Assembly: GCA_019119285.1 (NCBI GenBank)
Contig: DWXJ01000052.1
Location: 1-27,918, forward strand
Direction of reading: 5' to 3'
DNA from: Merdimonas faecigallinarum
GTDB lineage: Bacteria > Bacillota > Clostridia > Lachnospirales > Lachnospiraceae
DNA length: 27,918 bases
The first letter of the stretch is position 1; every line of letters starts with the position of its first letter. Below, piece by piece: positions 1 to 5,958 of this stretch. The notes under the pieces were generated by a model, which worked only from the letters and a program-made list of their open reading frames with translations, had not been told where the DNA came from and did no database searches. Made by a program: the position numbers and the translations under genes.

Positions 1-3
1 TAG

Positions 4-75
4 AGGCGCAGACCGGATTTGAACCGGTGAATCGAGGTGTTGCAGACCTGTGCCTTACCACTTGGCTACTGCGCC
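4..75 (-). tRNA. tRNA-Cys (anticodon GCA)
   Basis: The minus strand folds into a full cloverleaf of 72 nt. The 7-bp acceptor stem GGCGCAG/CTGCGCC is perfect, the T-arm is ACCGG-TTCAAAT-CCGGT, and the anticodon loop CTGCAAC carries GCA at positions 43-41. The discriminator base is U, as expected for cysteine tRNA. The 3' CCA is not encoded (the next bases are CTA), so it must be added enzymatically. The outermost anticodon-stem pair is a C-C mismatch, which is slightly unusual. Transcription would come from the promoter at 186-214. Confidence 0.95.
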
Positions 76-180
76 TTGGTATGAGCACTTAGCGACCGTC
101 TTTTGGTCGCTTACGTGCGATCCATGTCGCCACCGTTAGCGAGGTTTTTTCGAGCTTACCAGGCGACGGGTACGAACACT
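76..180 (-). other. Structured leader between promoter and tRNA-Cys
   Basis: About 100 nt lie between the predicted transcription start (near 179) and the tRNA 5' end. Read on the minus strand, the leader is bracketed by near-identical direct repeats, AGTGTTCGTACC at its start and AGTGCTCATACC just before the tRNA. Between them are two hairpins. One is a long stem in which GTCGCC pairs with GGCGAC and GTAAGC pairs with GCTAAC. The other is a shorter stem, AGCGACC/GGTCGCT. Neither has a U-run, so they do not look like terminators. A role in 5' processing of the tRNA precursor is inference only. Confidence 0.5.
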
Positions 181-185
181 TATGT

Positions 186-214
186 ATTATAACAAATGCA
201 TATCCGCCCGTCAA
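186..214 (-). promoter_or_regulatory. Sigma-A promoter for tRNA-Cys
   Basis: On the minus strand TTGACG (214-209) is followed by a 17-bp spacer and a consensus TATAAT (191-186). It is one of the strongest promoter matches in the window and points at the tRNA. Confidence 0.8.
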
Positions 215-308
215 GCATTCCGCCCCGATTTCCTCCGGATTTTTTCCGATCTGACCGCCTTTCTTTCAAGACTTATCTCCCATTTAAAACTTAAGCACCG
301 CTTCTTTC

Positions 309-947
309 TTAAAATCCCAGTTCATCATTTACCAGGATGACCTTGATGCGGCCCGGGATCTTGGAAAACCGTGTGATCAGGATCTGGCAGCAGATGGTAT
401 CCGGGCTCTTGCAGTCATAGCACATCCCGTTCTTGGAGCAGGGCGTATCCACGCCAAACCGCTGCGCGTTGATGGGCGCCGCCTCATTTCTCGCCCTGGA
501 AAATGCATCCTCCACATGCTTTACCACTTTATTCATGCCCACGATCATCAATACAGTCCGCGGTCCTGCCGCGATCGCCGATACCCGGTTGGCATAGCCG
601 TCAACATTTACCATGACGCCGTCTTCCGTGATGGCATTGGTGCTGGCAAGGAAAAAATCACAGTCATACGCTGCAAGCTCCGCCGCCCGCTTCTCCTCCG
701 GATTGTTTGCCCCGTCCCGGTTATAAACCGTATAACTGCCGGAACACAACGCATCTTTCAGGCCGATCTCTCCGGCGGACATGGTCCCTCCCCAGGAGAT
801 GCTGCCGCCCTCCGGGATCAGTTCCAGCGCCGTTTTCAGCGCCTCCTCCTTCGTCTCCGCGTAAAAACCTTCCATATTGCGGGACTGTAATCCCCGGATC
901 ACGCGGTCCGCCAGCAGCCGGTTCCTTTTCGTTCTGTTTTCATTCAT
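309..947 (-). CDS. LUD domain protein (DUF162, LutC/YkgG-like)
   Basis: This is a 212-residue single-domain LUD protein, the family that includes the lactate-utilisation subunit LutC and a domain of LutB. The substrate of stand-alone clostridial members is unknown. A glycine-rich stretch around residues 48-62 (GGSISWGGTMSAGE) and the DGVMVNVDGYANRVSA segment near 109-125 fit the family. The C-terminal part has a dense cysteine set (Cys170, 176, 179, 186, 187) that could bind metal or an iron-sulfur cluster; that is inference. The ATG at 947 is preferred because it overlaps the upstream metallopeptidase stop as ATGA and has GGAGG and GAGG sequences before it. An in-frame start about 100 nt upstream would lie deep in the neighbour. 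The 4-nt overlap implies translational coupling. Confidence 0.85.
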   Translation of the reverse strand: MNENRTKRNRLLADRVIRGLQSRNMEGFYAETKEEALKTALELIPEGGSISWGGTMSAGEIGLKDALCSGSYTVYNRDGANNPEEKRAAELAAYDCDFFLASTNAITEDGVMVNVDGYANRVSAIAAGPRTVLMIVGMNKVVKHVEDAFSRARNEAAPINAQRFGVDTPCSKNGMCYDCKSPDTICCQILITRFSKIPGRIKVILVNDELGF

Positions 948-1489
948 CTTTTCCTCATCCTCCTTCTTCTTTCCTTCCAGTCCGGCAGAAATTCTGTCAT
1001 CAGCGCCTGGAACCGCTGGTCGTGGCTTGGCTCCAGCAGATGGCACAGCTCATGCACCACAATGTATTCCAGAATTTCATCCGGATAAAAATACAGCCTC
1101 GTGTTGATCCGTATCCTGCCCGTATTCACCGTGCAGCTGCCCCAGCGGGTCTTCATACTCCGAAGCGTCCAGCCGGTGGCATGTACGCCCATCCGCGGCT
1201 CCCACTTCCCGGCATAATACGCCACCTTCTCCCGCAAAAGATCTTTCTGCGCACGGGAGAGCTCCGGCTCCGCCTCCCTACTGGCCACTGCCCGCTGCAT
1301 CCTCTCCTGGTGTTTACGGATCCAGTCTGCCTTCCCCTCCACAAACTCCCGGATCCTCTTAAGCGGCACCTGCCTGGGCGCCGTCACCAGCACCTGCCCG
1401 TCCGGGGGCTTCAGGTAAAGATTCACATTCTTCACCCGCCGATATTCAACTGTAACCGGAATCTGATCAATATAAATTATTTTTCCCAT
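944..1489 (-). CDS. YgjP-type zinc metallopeptidase (DUF45, M48-like)
   Basis: This 181-residue protein resembles the YgjP/DUF45 family of predicted zinc proteases. It has the zinc motif HELCH at residues 146-150 (His146, Glu147, His150) and a likely third ligand, His156, in EPSHDQRF. The family motif MKTRWGSC is at about 112-119. No signal peptide or membrane segment is seen, so it is probably cytoplasmic; substrates are not known for the family. The ATG at 1489 lies directly after a TATGATTATAAT stretch with no clear ribosome site, so the start is less certain than the identity. Its stop overlaps the start of the LUD gene, and the pair probably forms one transcript. Confidence 0.85.
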   Translation of the reverse strand: MGKIIYIDQIPVTVEYRRVKNVNLYLKPPDGQVLVTAPRQVPLKRIREFVEGKADWIRKHQERMQRAVASREAEPELSRAQKDLLREKVAYYAGKWEPRMGVHATGWTLRSMKTRWGSCTVNTGRIRINTRLYFYPDEILEYIVVHELCHLLEPSHDQRFQALMTEFLPDWKERRRRMRKR

Positions 1490-1502
1490 ATTATAATCAT
1501 AC

Positions 1503-1604
1503 CAGAAAAATCACAGTTGGGTACAGGGTAAATGTCAATTTGGGACAGGGTGATTGTCAATTTGGGACGTAGACCTTTGCAAAAGGTCTACGTCCCAAAT
1601 TGAC
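1503..1604. repeat. Tandem 22-bp repeats joined to a perfect 49-bp palindrome
   Basis: Positions 1556-1604 are a perfect inverted repeat with 23-bp arms and a 3-nt loop (1579-1581). The arm begins GTCAATTTGGGACGTAGACC. On its left side the motif GTCAATTTGGGAC occurs again at about 1534-1546 in direct orientation. On the minus strand this makes two 22-bp tandem units beginning GTCCCAAATTGACA and ending CCCT, followed by a degenerate third unit. The palindrome covers the stop codon and last codons of the PucR gene. It could be a REP-like element or the remnant end of an insertion sequence, and its hairpin may also stop transcription. No transposase gene is nearby. Confidence 0.7.
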
Positions 1605-2730
1605 TGCCGAGCTGCAGGATATAGAACGCCACCATGATCCGTACCCGGTTTTCATTGGTAAGAATATCATATCCCAGCACTTCTTTGATCTTATTTAATT
1701 TGTAGGTCAGTGTGTTTTTATGGCAGTATACTGCGGCAGCGGTGCATACTGTGCTGCAGTCGTTTTCGAAGTATGCTTTCAGGAGCCTGACGTACTCGGT
1801 GCCGTGCTCTTTGTCATAATCGATCAGTTTCCCCAGCACTTCCCGGACAAACATCGGATAGATGCCTGTTTCCTTTACGTCGGTCAGGATCTTGTAGATC
1901 CCCAGCTCATCGTAGGTCAGGAAGTTTTTGGGGATGGTGGTCTTGGTCAGCTGGTAAGCGGTATATGCGTTTTCATAGGAGCGGTGGATGTCTTTCATCC
2001 GCCGCACGGTTGTCCCTGCGCCGATATAGAGATTGGGATCTTCCCGGCACAGCTCATAAAATTCTCTGCGCAGCCATTCGCCCCGGTACCCGCCTGCAAG
2101 GATGACAAGCTTCCCTTCTTCTTCGTAGATGATGCTTTTTTTCAGCCGGTTATGGAGTGTTTTCTGGATCGCCGTCAGCAACTGGTTTCCCTGCTCTGTA
2201 TCGTACGCATGGCAGCTTAAGATCACTACGGTATAGGAAATGTCCCGGGGGAATCCGTTCCGCTCCAGATGGTTCAGATACAATTCTTCATTTTCCGGAT
2301 AAAAGATCGCGTTTTTCAGCGCAGCGATCAGGTTGGTCTCTCTTTGCTCATTTTTCAGCAGGATCTCTGAGAATTTCCGCATGATGTCAATGTAAGGAGT
2401 CTTCCAGGAAGCGGAAAACAGGGGCAGTTTCACCTCATTGCACCAGTCGATGATCTTCTGCGGAAATTGTTTCCCTTCCCGCAGCGCGATGATCACGCCG
2501 CCGGCCCCGGCTTCCTGCATGGCGCTTAAGAAATCTTCCAGCCATTCCTCTGACACGTAATTTAACCCTGAGTTAAATACCAGCTCGTCTCCGTACAGGA
2601 ACTTCGAAAGTTCGCTTCCTTCCACCACATGGCTCCAGCTGATCTTGCGGCCAAAGCAGGAGTCTGTGTGCAATCTGACCTCGTATTCCGGTTTGATCTC
2701 CTGATAAAGATACTGCAGTTCTACCGCCAT
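1588..2730 (-). CDS. PucR/CdaR-family transcriptional regulator
   Basis: This is a 380-residue regulator with the PucR architecture. The N-terminal PucR sensing region spans about 1-130, a central CdaR/GGDEF-like region about 160-290, and a C-terminal PucR-type helix-turn-helix about 330-360 (AAVYCHKNTLTYKLNKIKE). Family members control purine, sugar-acid or amino-acid catabolism; the effector here cannot be read from the sequence. The ATG at 2730 has an excellent AAAGGAGG site 8 nt upstream. The last residues (GSQFGT) are encoded by the palindrome at 1556-1604, so the natural C-terminus was probably altered by an insertion. Three copies of a 17-bp dyad lie upstream, the nearest over its own -35 box. 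No obvious catabolic target gene is adjacent. Confidence 0.88.
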   Translation of the reverse strand: MAVELQYLYQEIKPEYEVRLHTDSCFGRKISWSHVVEGSELSKFLYGDELVFNSGLNYVSEEWLEDFLSAMQEAGAGGVIIALREGKQFPQKIIDWCNEVKLPLFSASWKTPYIDIMRKFSEILLKNEQRETNLIAALKNAIFYPENEELYLNHLERNGFPRDISYTVVILSCHAYDTEQGNQLLTAIQKTLHNRLKKSIIYEEEGKLVILAGGYRGEWLRREFYELCREDPNLYIGAGTTVRRMKDIHRSYENAYTAYQLTKTTIPKNFLTYDELGIYKILTDVKETGIYPMFVREVLGKLIDYDKEHGTEYVRLLKAYFENDCSTVCTAAAVYCHKNTLTYKLNKIKEVLGYDILTNENRVRIMVAFYILQLGSQFGT

Positions 2731-2759
2731 AGTCCGTTCCTCCTTTACGACTCTCTTTT

Positions 2760-2788
2760 AGCATATCAAAATTGTGCTTCGATCACAA
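2760..2788 (-). promoter_or_regulatory. Promoter of the PucR-type regulator
   Basis: On the minus strand TTGTGA (2788-2783), a 17-bp spacer and TATGCT (2765-2760) form a moderate sigma-A promoter about 30 bp before the start codon. Its -35 element is the left half of the first TTGTR-N7-YACAA dyad, which suggests autoregulation. Confidence 0.5.
2772..2788. promoter_or_regulatory. Putative operator box 1
   Basis: TTGTGCTTCGATCACAA is a dyad TTGTG-N7-CACAA and overlaps the -35 element of the PucR gene. It matches two further copies upstream (2847-2863 and 2890-2906). Confidence 0.6.
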
Positions 2789-2846
2789 TATTTTTCCATA
2801 TATCTGTACCAGGAATATATTTCCAAAGGTTGTTTCCTGTGCTATA

Positions 2847-2863
2847 TTGTAATCGAAATACAA
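2847..2863. promoter_or_regulatory. Putative operator box 2
   Basis: TTGTAATCGAAATACAA is a dyad TTGTA-N7-TACAA. Its reverse complement, TTGTATTTCGATTACAA, aligns with box 1 including the central TTCGAT. Its centre is 75 bp from that of box 1, close to seven helical turns. Confidence 0.6.
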
Positions 2864-2889
2864 AATATATTTTTTATCCCCCCGAGCTT

Positions 2890-2906
2890 TTGTATTTCTA
2901 TCACAA
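2890..2906. promoter_or_regulatory. Putative operator box 3
   Basis: TTGTATTTCTATCACAA is a dyad TTGTA-N7-CACAA. Its centre is 43 bp from that of box 2, close to four helical turns. The three boxes together give the consensus TTGTR-YTTCKAT-YACAA. Confidence 0.6.
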
Positions 2907-2918
2907 TCTCTGGATTAT

Positions 2919-2947
2919 AAAAAGGCAGCGTGCGAAAGCACGCTGCC
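2919..2947 (-). terminator. Rho-independent terminator (distal) of the HPr-like gene
   Basis: The minus strand has a perfect 10-bp stem GGCAGCGTGC/GCACGCTGCC with a TTTC loop (2924-2947), followed by TTTTT. It protects the PucR control region from read-through. Confidence 0.85.
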
Positions 2948-2956
2948 CCTTTACGT

Positions 2957-3002
2957 AAAAGGAGCCGCCGCAGGGAAAGTGATGCTTCCCGCGGCAGCTC
3001 CC
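2957..3002 (-). terminator. Proximal terminator of the HPr-like gene
   Basis: A long, nearly perfect stem (arms about 2961-2978 and 2985-3002, starting GGGAGCTGCCGCGGGAAG on the minus strand) is followed by TTTTACG. It lies 20-60 nt after the HPr-like stop and just before the second terminator, a tandem arrangement. Confidence 0.7.
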
Positions 3003-3023
3003 GCTCTATAGAAAAAAAAGGGG

Positions 3024-3257
3024 TTACAGATAATTCTGCATTGCATTCAGCAACTGCTCCGTCGAAGGCGACGGGTTTGAATAGATCCGAAGGGAAAGCC
3101 CCTCCGCCTGGCTGATGGCAATGGTTCCAAGCAGTGACTTTGCGTCAACGATCCTGCTGCCACTGGCCAGATCCATCTGAAATGGATATTCATTCGCGAT
3201 TTTTACAAATTCAACAGCATCTTCCGTCCTCTTAAAATTTACGGGAACTTTGATCAT
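3024..3257 (-). CDS. HPr-like protein lacking the phospho-histidine
   Basis: This 77-residue protein has the HPr fold pattern. Aligned with canonical HPr, the active-site HTRPA becomes RTEDA (residues 10-14), so the PEP-dependent phosphorylation site His15 is replaced by Arg10. The regulatory-serine region is kept as AKSLLG, with Ser41 at the Ser46 position. It therefore cannot act as a normal PTS phosphocarrier. It might still be a target or partner of a Ser-kinase or CcpA-type pathway, which is inference. A site AAAGGAGAG precedes the ATG by 7 nt. The gene stands alone, with tandem terminators behind it and a divergent AraC gene upstream. A second HPr-like gene of equal length is at 10669-10902. 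Confidence 0.8.
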   Translation of the reverse strand: MIKVPVNFKRTEDAVEFVKIANEYPFQMDLASGSRIVDAKSLLGTIAISQAEGLSLRIYSNPSPSTEQLLNAMQNYL

Positions 3258-3414
3258 CGGTTCACTCTCCTTTCTGACATTATTCTACAAAAAACTCTCT
3301 TTTCTTTTTAGAACGATGGTTGCTAAAAAACTGTTAATTTTTGCACTCCCTCTTGCCCTTTCCGCTAAAAATCCGTCTTTTCTGGCAAAAAAACGCCGAT
3401 TTCTGCAGAAAATG

Positions 3415-3423
3415 TGGTATAGT
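3415..3423 (+). promoter_or_regulatory. Extended -10 promoter for the AraC-type gene
   Basis: TGG-TATAGT is an extended -10 element with no clear -35. It lies about 45 bp before the preferred TTG start at 3468. The divergent HPr-like gene starts at 3257; no convincing promoter for it was found in 3258-3414. Confidence 0.4.
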
Positions 3424-3467
3424 GGTCGTAGAACCCGCCGTTGACTGCCTGCGAGGAAGTGAGACAT

Positions 3468-4466
3468 TTGAATAAGGACTTATTGGAATACTTAGAAAAA
3501 GTAAATGCACAGGAAGAAAAGATTCTCTCAGGGGAGAAGCCTGTGCTTTCTTATTTTGTAAAAGAAGAGGAGGGCAATGTTTTTGACGCGGAGACGATCC
3601 TGACGCCCATGACCATGATCGATCTTCTGAAACAGCCCCGTTTTGTGCCTCTGCCGGAACACACCCACAATTACCTGGAGCTGGTCTATGTCTGCAGCGG
3701 CTCTTCTGCCCATATCATCAACGACAGCGAAGAACTCACCCTGAAAAAGGATGAGTTACTGTTCCTGCCTCCCGGCGCCCGCCACCGTGTAGGAGTCGCC
3801 GGTTATCACGATATTTCCCTGAACTTTGTCATCCTTCCTGCATTTTTACAATATCCGTTGAGCATGCTGCGGGAAGATACGCTCCTGCGCCGCTTTATCC
3901 TGCAGGTCTCCAGAGAGGAAACCACGGAATGCGCCTTCCTTCATTTTCATCTTCAGGATATGCCGGAGGCAAAAAATCTCCTGGAAAATATGACCCGCAT
4001 CCTTTTAAACCGCCGCAGGAACAGTCGTCAGATCCTGCAGGCAACCATGGGCGTTCTGCTTCTTGATCTTTCCGGAAGAGCCTACAAGATGACCGTGGGC
4101 ACGCCTTCTTCCTATGAGCAGGCCATCGTGATGGACGCCCTCAATTATATTGAGACAGAATATAAAACGGCCAGCCTTGCAGATTTCTGTGATCGGCAGG
4201 GCAAGCCGGATTATTACATCAGCCGTCTGATGAAACGGTATTTTCCTTATACATTTACCCAGTATCTGCAGAAGCGCCGTCTTTTGCAGGCCGCTTATCT
4301 TCTGACAGAAACAAAAGAACCGATCGAAGCCATCATCGTGGATATCGGCTATGAAAATTCCAGCCACTTCCACCGGCTCTTCAAAACCACCTATGGCATG
4401 ACGCCAGGCGAATACCGCAGGCGCTTTACCATGACCGAGTGGCCCATGTTTGAGGGACAGGGTTAA
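3468..4466 (+). CDS. AraC-family transcriptional regulator with N-terminal cupin
   Basis: This is a regulator of about 332 residues. The N-terminal half has a cupin-type sensing domain (PLPEHTHNYLELVYVCSGS and LLFLPPGARHRV segments). The C-terminal 100 residues carry the two AraC helix-turn-helix units, with the signature DIGYENSSHFHRLFKTTYGM and the closing TPGEYRR. A TTG at 3468 is the preferred start because GAGGAAG (3453-3459) sits 8 nt before it. An alternative in-frame TTG at 3441 would add nine residues but has no ribosome site. The cupin suggests sensing of a sugar or small acid, but the ligand is unknown. The gene is isolated on the plus strand, is convergent with the DUF1934 gene, and has no terminator in the 27-bp gap. 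Confidence 0.85.
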   Translation: MNKDLLEYLEKVNAQEEKILSGEKPVLSYFVKEEEGNVFDAETILTPMTMIDLLKQPRFVPLPEHTHNYLELVYVCSGSSAHIINDSEELTLKKDELLFLPPGARHRVGVAGYHDISLNFVILPAFLQYPLSMLREDTLLRRFILQVSREETTECAFLHFHLQDMPEAKNLLENMTRILLNRRRNSRQILQATMGVLLLDLSGRAYKMTVGTPSSYEQAIVMDALNYIETEYKTASLADFCDRQGKPDYYISRLMKRYFPYTFTQYLQKRRLLQAAYLLTETKEPIEAIIVDIGYENSSHFHRLFKTTYGMTPGEYRRRFTMTEWPMFEGQG

Positions 4467-4493
4467 AGCGGACAAAGCTCACAAACCCTGACC

Positions 4494-4979
4494 TTACAAA
4501 GGCGTTGCCGCTCCGCCGGCTGCCGCCCCGTGGCTTTTCACCTGCATGGTGATGCTGCAGTCGGCCACTTTATCGCCGTTTACGTCCAGTTCATAGCTGA
4601 CGTTTACGTCGATCCGGTCTTCCGTTTCTTTTAACCGCAGATCTCTGGTATGGATCCCTACGAGGAGCTCCCCGTAGGGAGTTTCGTACTGGGTCATATT
4701 GATCTTGTCTTTTTCAAATGTCATATGGGTATTGGCAAGCCCGGACTTCATGATCTCCAGCATCTGGCTGTCCGTGATGCGGATCTTATTCCTGATCGTT
4801 CCCGGCATTCCCTCCACTACCTCGTCATAAACGATATAATGTTTCCCGTTCTTAAAATAATACGAAGCCGGCGTGATCACCTCAATAGGTCCGTTTTCCT
4901 CTTCGCTGCCGTCCTCGTCCGGAATCCCCGTCATATCATAATGCATGCCCGATATCGTGAGCAGTACGTCTTTTGTCAT
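4494..4979 (-). CDS. DUF1934 beta-barrel protein (YwiB-like)
   Basis: This 161-residue protein resembles the DUF1934/YwiB family, small cytoplasmic calycin-like barrels of unknown function common in Firmicutes. Features include the opening KDVLLTISGMHYD, an acidic insertion around residues 21-31 (DEDGSEEENGP), and the conserved TPYGELLVGIHT stretch. The tail is a low-complexity GAAAGGAATPL. The ATG at 4979 is 8 bp after the murI stop, with AGGTGA just before it, so it is probably co-transcribed with murI. Confidence 0.8.
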   Translation of the reverse strand: MTKDVLLTISGMHYDMTGIPDEDGSEEENGPIEVITPASYYFKNGKHYIVYDEVVEGMPGTIRNKIRITDSQMLEIMKSGLANTHMTFEKDKINMTQYETPYGELLVGIHTRDLRLKETEDRIDVNVSYELDVNGDKVADCSITMQVKSHGAAAGGAATPL

Positions 4980-4987
4980 AGTATCAC

Positions 4988-5809
4988 CTAATATTCTTCT
5001 ATGTTGATCTGTCTGGTCGCATCCACATCATAAGGCAGAATGGATCCTGCAAATTCCGTAAATTTCTCTGCCGCGTCGCTGACATAGAACCGGTAGGTTC
5101 CCGGCTGTCCGGAATCATTTCTGATCCCGTTTTCTTCCAGCACCGCCTTTAAATCCATGGCCGTCTCATAGGCCGGATTGACAATGTGGACCGCCTCGCC
5201 GAAATAGGAAATGATCCGGGAACGGAGCAGGGGATAGTGGGTGCATCCAAGGATCATGGTGTCAATATCCGTCTTTTTCATCTCCGACAGGTAGATATCG
5301 ATCACTTCTTCTGTGATCGGATGTTTTGCAAATCCTTCTTCCACCAGCGGAACGAACAGGGGACAGGCCTTCCCGATCACCCGGGCGTCGGGCCGCAGCC
5401 TCTGGATCACTCTGGTGTAGGTCTGGCTCCGGATTGTCGCCTCTGTTCCGGCCACGCCGATGCATCCGTTTTTTGTCTCCCGGACCGCGGCTCTTGCTCC
5501 CGGTTCGATCACCCCGATCACCGGGATATCCACCTCTTTTTGCACCGTTTCCAGCGCAAGGGCGCTGGCCGTATTGCAGGCGATCACAATGGCCTTGACC
5601 TCTTTGGTCTGAAGGAACCGGATGATCTGTCTGGAAAACCGGATAATATTATTTTTGGACTTGCTTCCGTACGGCACCCTTGCCGTATCCCCGAAATATA
5701 CTACATTTTCCTCCGGAAGCTGGCGCATGATCTCCCGCGCCACCGTCAGTCCTCCCACGCCGGAGTCAAAGACTCCTACCGGCGCATAGTTTTTCTTCGC
5801 ATTCCCCAC
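4988..5809 (-). CDS. murI: Glutamate racemase
   Basis: This 273-residue enzyme converts L-glutamate to D-glutamate for peptidoglycan. Both catalytic cysteines are present, Cys78 in IACNTASA and Cys189 in LGCTHYP. So are the substrate-binding FDSGVGGLT motif (residues 14-22) and YFGDTARVPYG (38-48). The length is typical. The start is a GTG with AAAGGAG 7 nt upstream. The gene follows pfkA after a probable terminator at 5835-5884; I could not find a good promoter in the short gap, so some read-through may be needed. The DUF1934 gene lies 8 bp downstream. Confidence 0.95.
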   Translation of the reverse strand: MGNAKKNYAPVGVFDSGVGGLTVAREIMRQLPEENVVYFGDTARVPYGSKSKNNIIRFSRQIIRFLQTKEVKAIVIACNTASALALETVQKEVDIPVIGVIEPGARAAVRETKNGCIGVAGTEATIRSQTYTRVIQRLRPDARVIGKACPLFVPLVEEGFAKHPITEEVIDIYLSEMKKTDIDTMILGCTHYPLLRSRIISYFGEAVHIVNPAYETAMDLKAVLEENGIRNDSGQPGTYRFYVSDAAEKFTEFAGSILPYDVDATRQINIEEY

Positions 5810-5834
5810 GGTCTGTCTCCTTTATCTCCTGTTG

Positions 5835-5884
5835 AAAAAGGCAGACCAGATACGCTTCTTCACGGCGTGTGTTCTGTCTCTGCC
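5835..5884 (-). terminator. Probable terminator of pfkA
   Basis: On the minus strand GGCAGA (5884-5879) pairs with TCTGCC (5845-5840) around an imperfect inner stem, followed by TTTTT (5839-5835). The loop is long, so strength is uncertain. Two smaller hairpins lie closer to pfkA (CCCGG/CCGGG at about 5906-5920 and GGCGC/GCGCC at 5927-5940), without good U-runs. Confidence 0.5.
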
Positions 5885-5958
5885 TTTTCTCTGCTATTTG
5901 TTTTTCCCGTTTCTACCGGGCATCCCGGCGCTTTTGCGCCTAATAAGATATCCTTTCC

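Noticed and set aside
76..180. T-box riboswitch before tRNA-Cys
   Set aside because: T-boxes precede protein genes and need a specifier loop and antiterminator; here the hairpins lead into a tRNA and neither element is visible.
948..1046. Upstream extension of the LUD frame by 33 codons
   Set aside because: It lies wholly inside the metallopeptidase gene; the ATG at 947 has a ribosome site and the typical ATGA overlap.
707..1531. Long plus-strand open frame antisense to the LUD and metallopeptidase genes
   Set aside because: It is proline/arginine-rich with no domain, and both genes on the other strand are recognisable families.
4467..4493. Terminator between the convergent AraC and DUF1934 genes
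   Set aside because: The 27-bp gap has no hairpin with a T-run on either strand.
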